6,063 nucleotides of DNA from Armatimonadota bacterium (GTDB lineage Bacteria > Armatimonadota > Armatimonadia > Armatimonadales > Armatimonadaceae). The position numbers and the translations under genes are program-made. The notes under the pieces are model-generated. The model made no database searches. It was not told the origin of the DNA and saw only the letters and a program-made list of their open reading frames with translations. Positions 4,987 to 6,063 of this stretch are shown here, one piece after another. The stretch lies in NCBI GenBank assembly GCA_014381035.1, contig JACMIS010000725.1, forward strand, positions 1 to 6,063, in the 5' to 3' direction. Every line of letters starts with the position of its first letter. Position 1 is the first letter of the stretch.

Positions 4987-5924
4987 CCGATGGGGGAATG
5001 TACCGGTACCGCGTGAACGAGTTCGCTGTCGAGAGCGACTTCCCTCTCGTAGCCGACGCGACGATGCGCGGCACCGGTGACGGCGTCCCGCTCTGCTTGC
5101 GGCGCGAATCACTGGCGAACGTACCGTCGCTCCTGCGTAAACTGCGTCGCCAAATGACCTATGATGTCGGCACTGGCTTAATCATCGAACCACGTTCTAC
5201 ACTTGCCCTTCTTGTGGATTACCACGCCGATAAAGTAACCGTGGATTGCACGGACGAAAGCCTGAGTGCGGCGTCCGCGTGGCTGTGGAACGCCGCGCTC
5301 GGTTGCCGCACGATTCTGCGGGGCGGCTTGCCGGTCCACGCGGCTGGTGTCGAAGTCGCGGGGCGGTATGTCGGTATCATGGCTCCAAGCGGTTCAGGGA
5401 AATCTACGCTCACTCACTATCTGATAGAGTCTGGCATCACCCGGTTCGGGAATGACGACCTGATTCCGGTCTACATTCAGGACGGGAATCAGGTCGCGTT
5501 TCCCTCCATATCTTTGTATCCGAAAATCGGGGCGGACATCGTGGAACGAAATGGGTTGCCCCTTGACACCTTGATCCGTTCCGATAGTGCCCCGACTCGC
5601 GAGGAATACTACGTGCCGCTCCGCCTGGAGCAACGCGCTGTGGAACCATCGCCGCTCGCCGCTCTATTCCTACTCGCGCCCGATGAGTCGGCGGGAGAGG
5701 GCGTGATTTGCGAACCGTTGACAGACGCCGCGACGTTTATATTCCGTGAAATGCACGGTAACTGGCTGATAGGTCGATTCTTGGACAGCACGAAGATTCG
5801 GCGACGGGTACAGGCACTGGTAGATTCCGTCCCCGTTTATCGTCTGGTCTACCGGCGTGACTTCGATATTCTGCCGCGTCTCGCGGAGGCGATCCGGCGA
5901 ACCGTGGACAATCAGACGCCGTGA
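4983..5924 (+). CDS. HprK-related P-loop kinase
   Basis: This is a 313-aa protein when read from GTG 4983, which overlaps the preceding stop as GTGA. An ATG at 4998 (MYRYRVNEFAVESDFPL) matches how relatives begin and may be the true start, although its purine-rich GGGGGA abuts it. The N-terminal 110 residues are the variable domain of this family. LPVHAAGVEV (116-125), a strand (129-133) and APSGSGKSTLTHYL (134-147) give the Walker A motif with Lys140-Ser141. GNDDLIPVY (156-164) matches the acidic DD pair of HPr kinase. The rest fits the HprK C-terminal fold, but the phosphorylase signature of true HprK is not seen. Relatives occur beside PqqD-like proteins and nucleotidyltransferases, and in some lasso peptide clusters they phosphorylate the peptide. 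The substrate here is unknown. It is coupled to the genes on both sides. Confidence 0.85.
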   Translation: MTDGGMYRYRVNEFAVESDFPLVADATMRGTGDGVPLCLRRESLANVPSLLRKLRRQMTYDVGTGLIIEPRSTLALLVDYHADKVTVDCTDESLSAASAWLWNAALGCRTILRGGLPVHAAGVEVAGRYVGIMAPSGSGKSTLTHYLIESGITRFGNDDLIPVYIQDGNQVAFPSISLYPKIGADIVERNGLPLDTLIRSDSAPTREEYYVPLRLEQRAVEPSPLAALFLLAPDESAGEGVICEPLTDAATFIFREMHGNWLIGRFLDSTKIRRRVQALVDSVPVYRLVYRRDFDILPRLAEAIRRTVDNQTP

Positions 5925-6063
5925 TAACAACACCCGAGGAGGCGGTCTTGCTCTGGGCGATGCATCCCGGTGGGGGCACGATGCCGGACGCGCACGATGT
6001 GGACCCGGATACGTTGCTACGACTCACGTTAAATCACCGGGTCGTCGGTCGCCTCCTCACGCA
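5921..6063 (+). CDS. Probable NTP_transf_5 nucleotidyltransferase, N-terminus only
   Basis: From GTG 5921, again overlapping the kinase stop as GTGA, a frame stays open to the right edge (47 codons): ITTPEEAVLLWAMHP, then VDPDTLLRLTLNHRVVGRLLT. The pattern 'W..L...A..HRV..LL' is how the uncharacterised nucleotidyltransferase family NTP_transf_5 usually begins, before its catalytic GxD/DxD region. That region lies beyond the window, so catalytic residues cannot be checked. This family is a frequent neighbour of HprK-related kinases, which supports the call. The start is fixed by the overlap; GAGGAGG at 5936-5942 lies inside the frame. In lasso peptide loci, relatives are thought to act on a phosphorylated peptide. 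Confidence 0.6.
   Translation, partial: MITTPEEAVLLWAMHPGGGTMPDAHDVDPDTLLRLTLNHRVVGRLLT

Noticed and set aside
4583..5112. Minus-strand open frames opposite the pseudopilin and kinase genes
   Set aside because: They are Arg/Ser-rich shadows with no domain, and the plus strand carries clear families.
1..6063. tRNA, rRNA, CRISPR array, insertion sequence ends, attachment sites
   Set aside because: No cloverleaf, rRNA core sequence, regularly spaced repeats, transposase or integrase motif was seen in reading both strands.

Overview
The window most likely comes from a moderately GC-rich bacterium of the Armatimonadota. The main evidence is the prepilin-type protein at 4288-4986. Its N-terminal helix runs AFTLVELL...LLAAILFPVFA and is followed by SNLRQIGLATLAYAEDYDDRFP-like sequence, a signature very common in that phylum. 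TTG and GTG starts and GTGA stop/start overlaps also occur. The phylum call is an inference from memory of the families; no search was run.

Left part (1-1706). A minus-strand gene is cut by the left edge (1-236). It encodes an exported protein with an early-set/CBM48-like domain, of the kind found in front of amylase-type enzymes. It is divergent from a plus-strand gene (456-881) for a short membrane-anchored TPR protein, and a hairpin lies just upstream of its start. The TPR gene faces an intact minus-strand typical 2-Cys peroxiredoxin (1032-1598) that has a near-consensus promoter at 1678-1706.

Right part (1766-6063). A good sigma70-type promoter (TTGCTA-17-TATACT) reads into a close-packed run of plus-strand genes. 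In order these are: a 70-aa acidic helical protein; a Tat-signal protein with an eight-cysteine C-terminus; a lipoprotein; a broken second peroxiredoxin; a cytoplasmic TlpA/thioredoxin-like protein with CPAC; a prepilin-type pseudopilin; an HprK-related P-loop kinase; and the start of a probable NTP_transf_5 nucleotidyltransferase cut by the right edge. The last two junctions are both 4-base GTGA overlaps, so the pseudopilin, kinase and nucleotidyltransferase are probably translationally coupled.

Two things stand out. First, an island of roughly 43% GC (about 2440-3325) sits in DNA of about 60% GC. Its left border falls inside the Tat/Cys-rich gene, so that gene looks chimeric: a host-like export signal joined to a foreign-looking cysteine-rich domain. 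The lipoprotein gene lies wholly inside the island, which ends directly at the start of the broken peroxiredoxin. Second, HprK-related kinase plus NTP_transf_5 is a pair known from peptide-modification loci of the PqqD/lasso type. Here it follows an exported Cys-rich protein and a redoxin. The locus may therefore be a small secreted-peptide system that continues to the right of the window. This is a hypothesis: no PqqD, cyclase or transporter gene is visible here.
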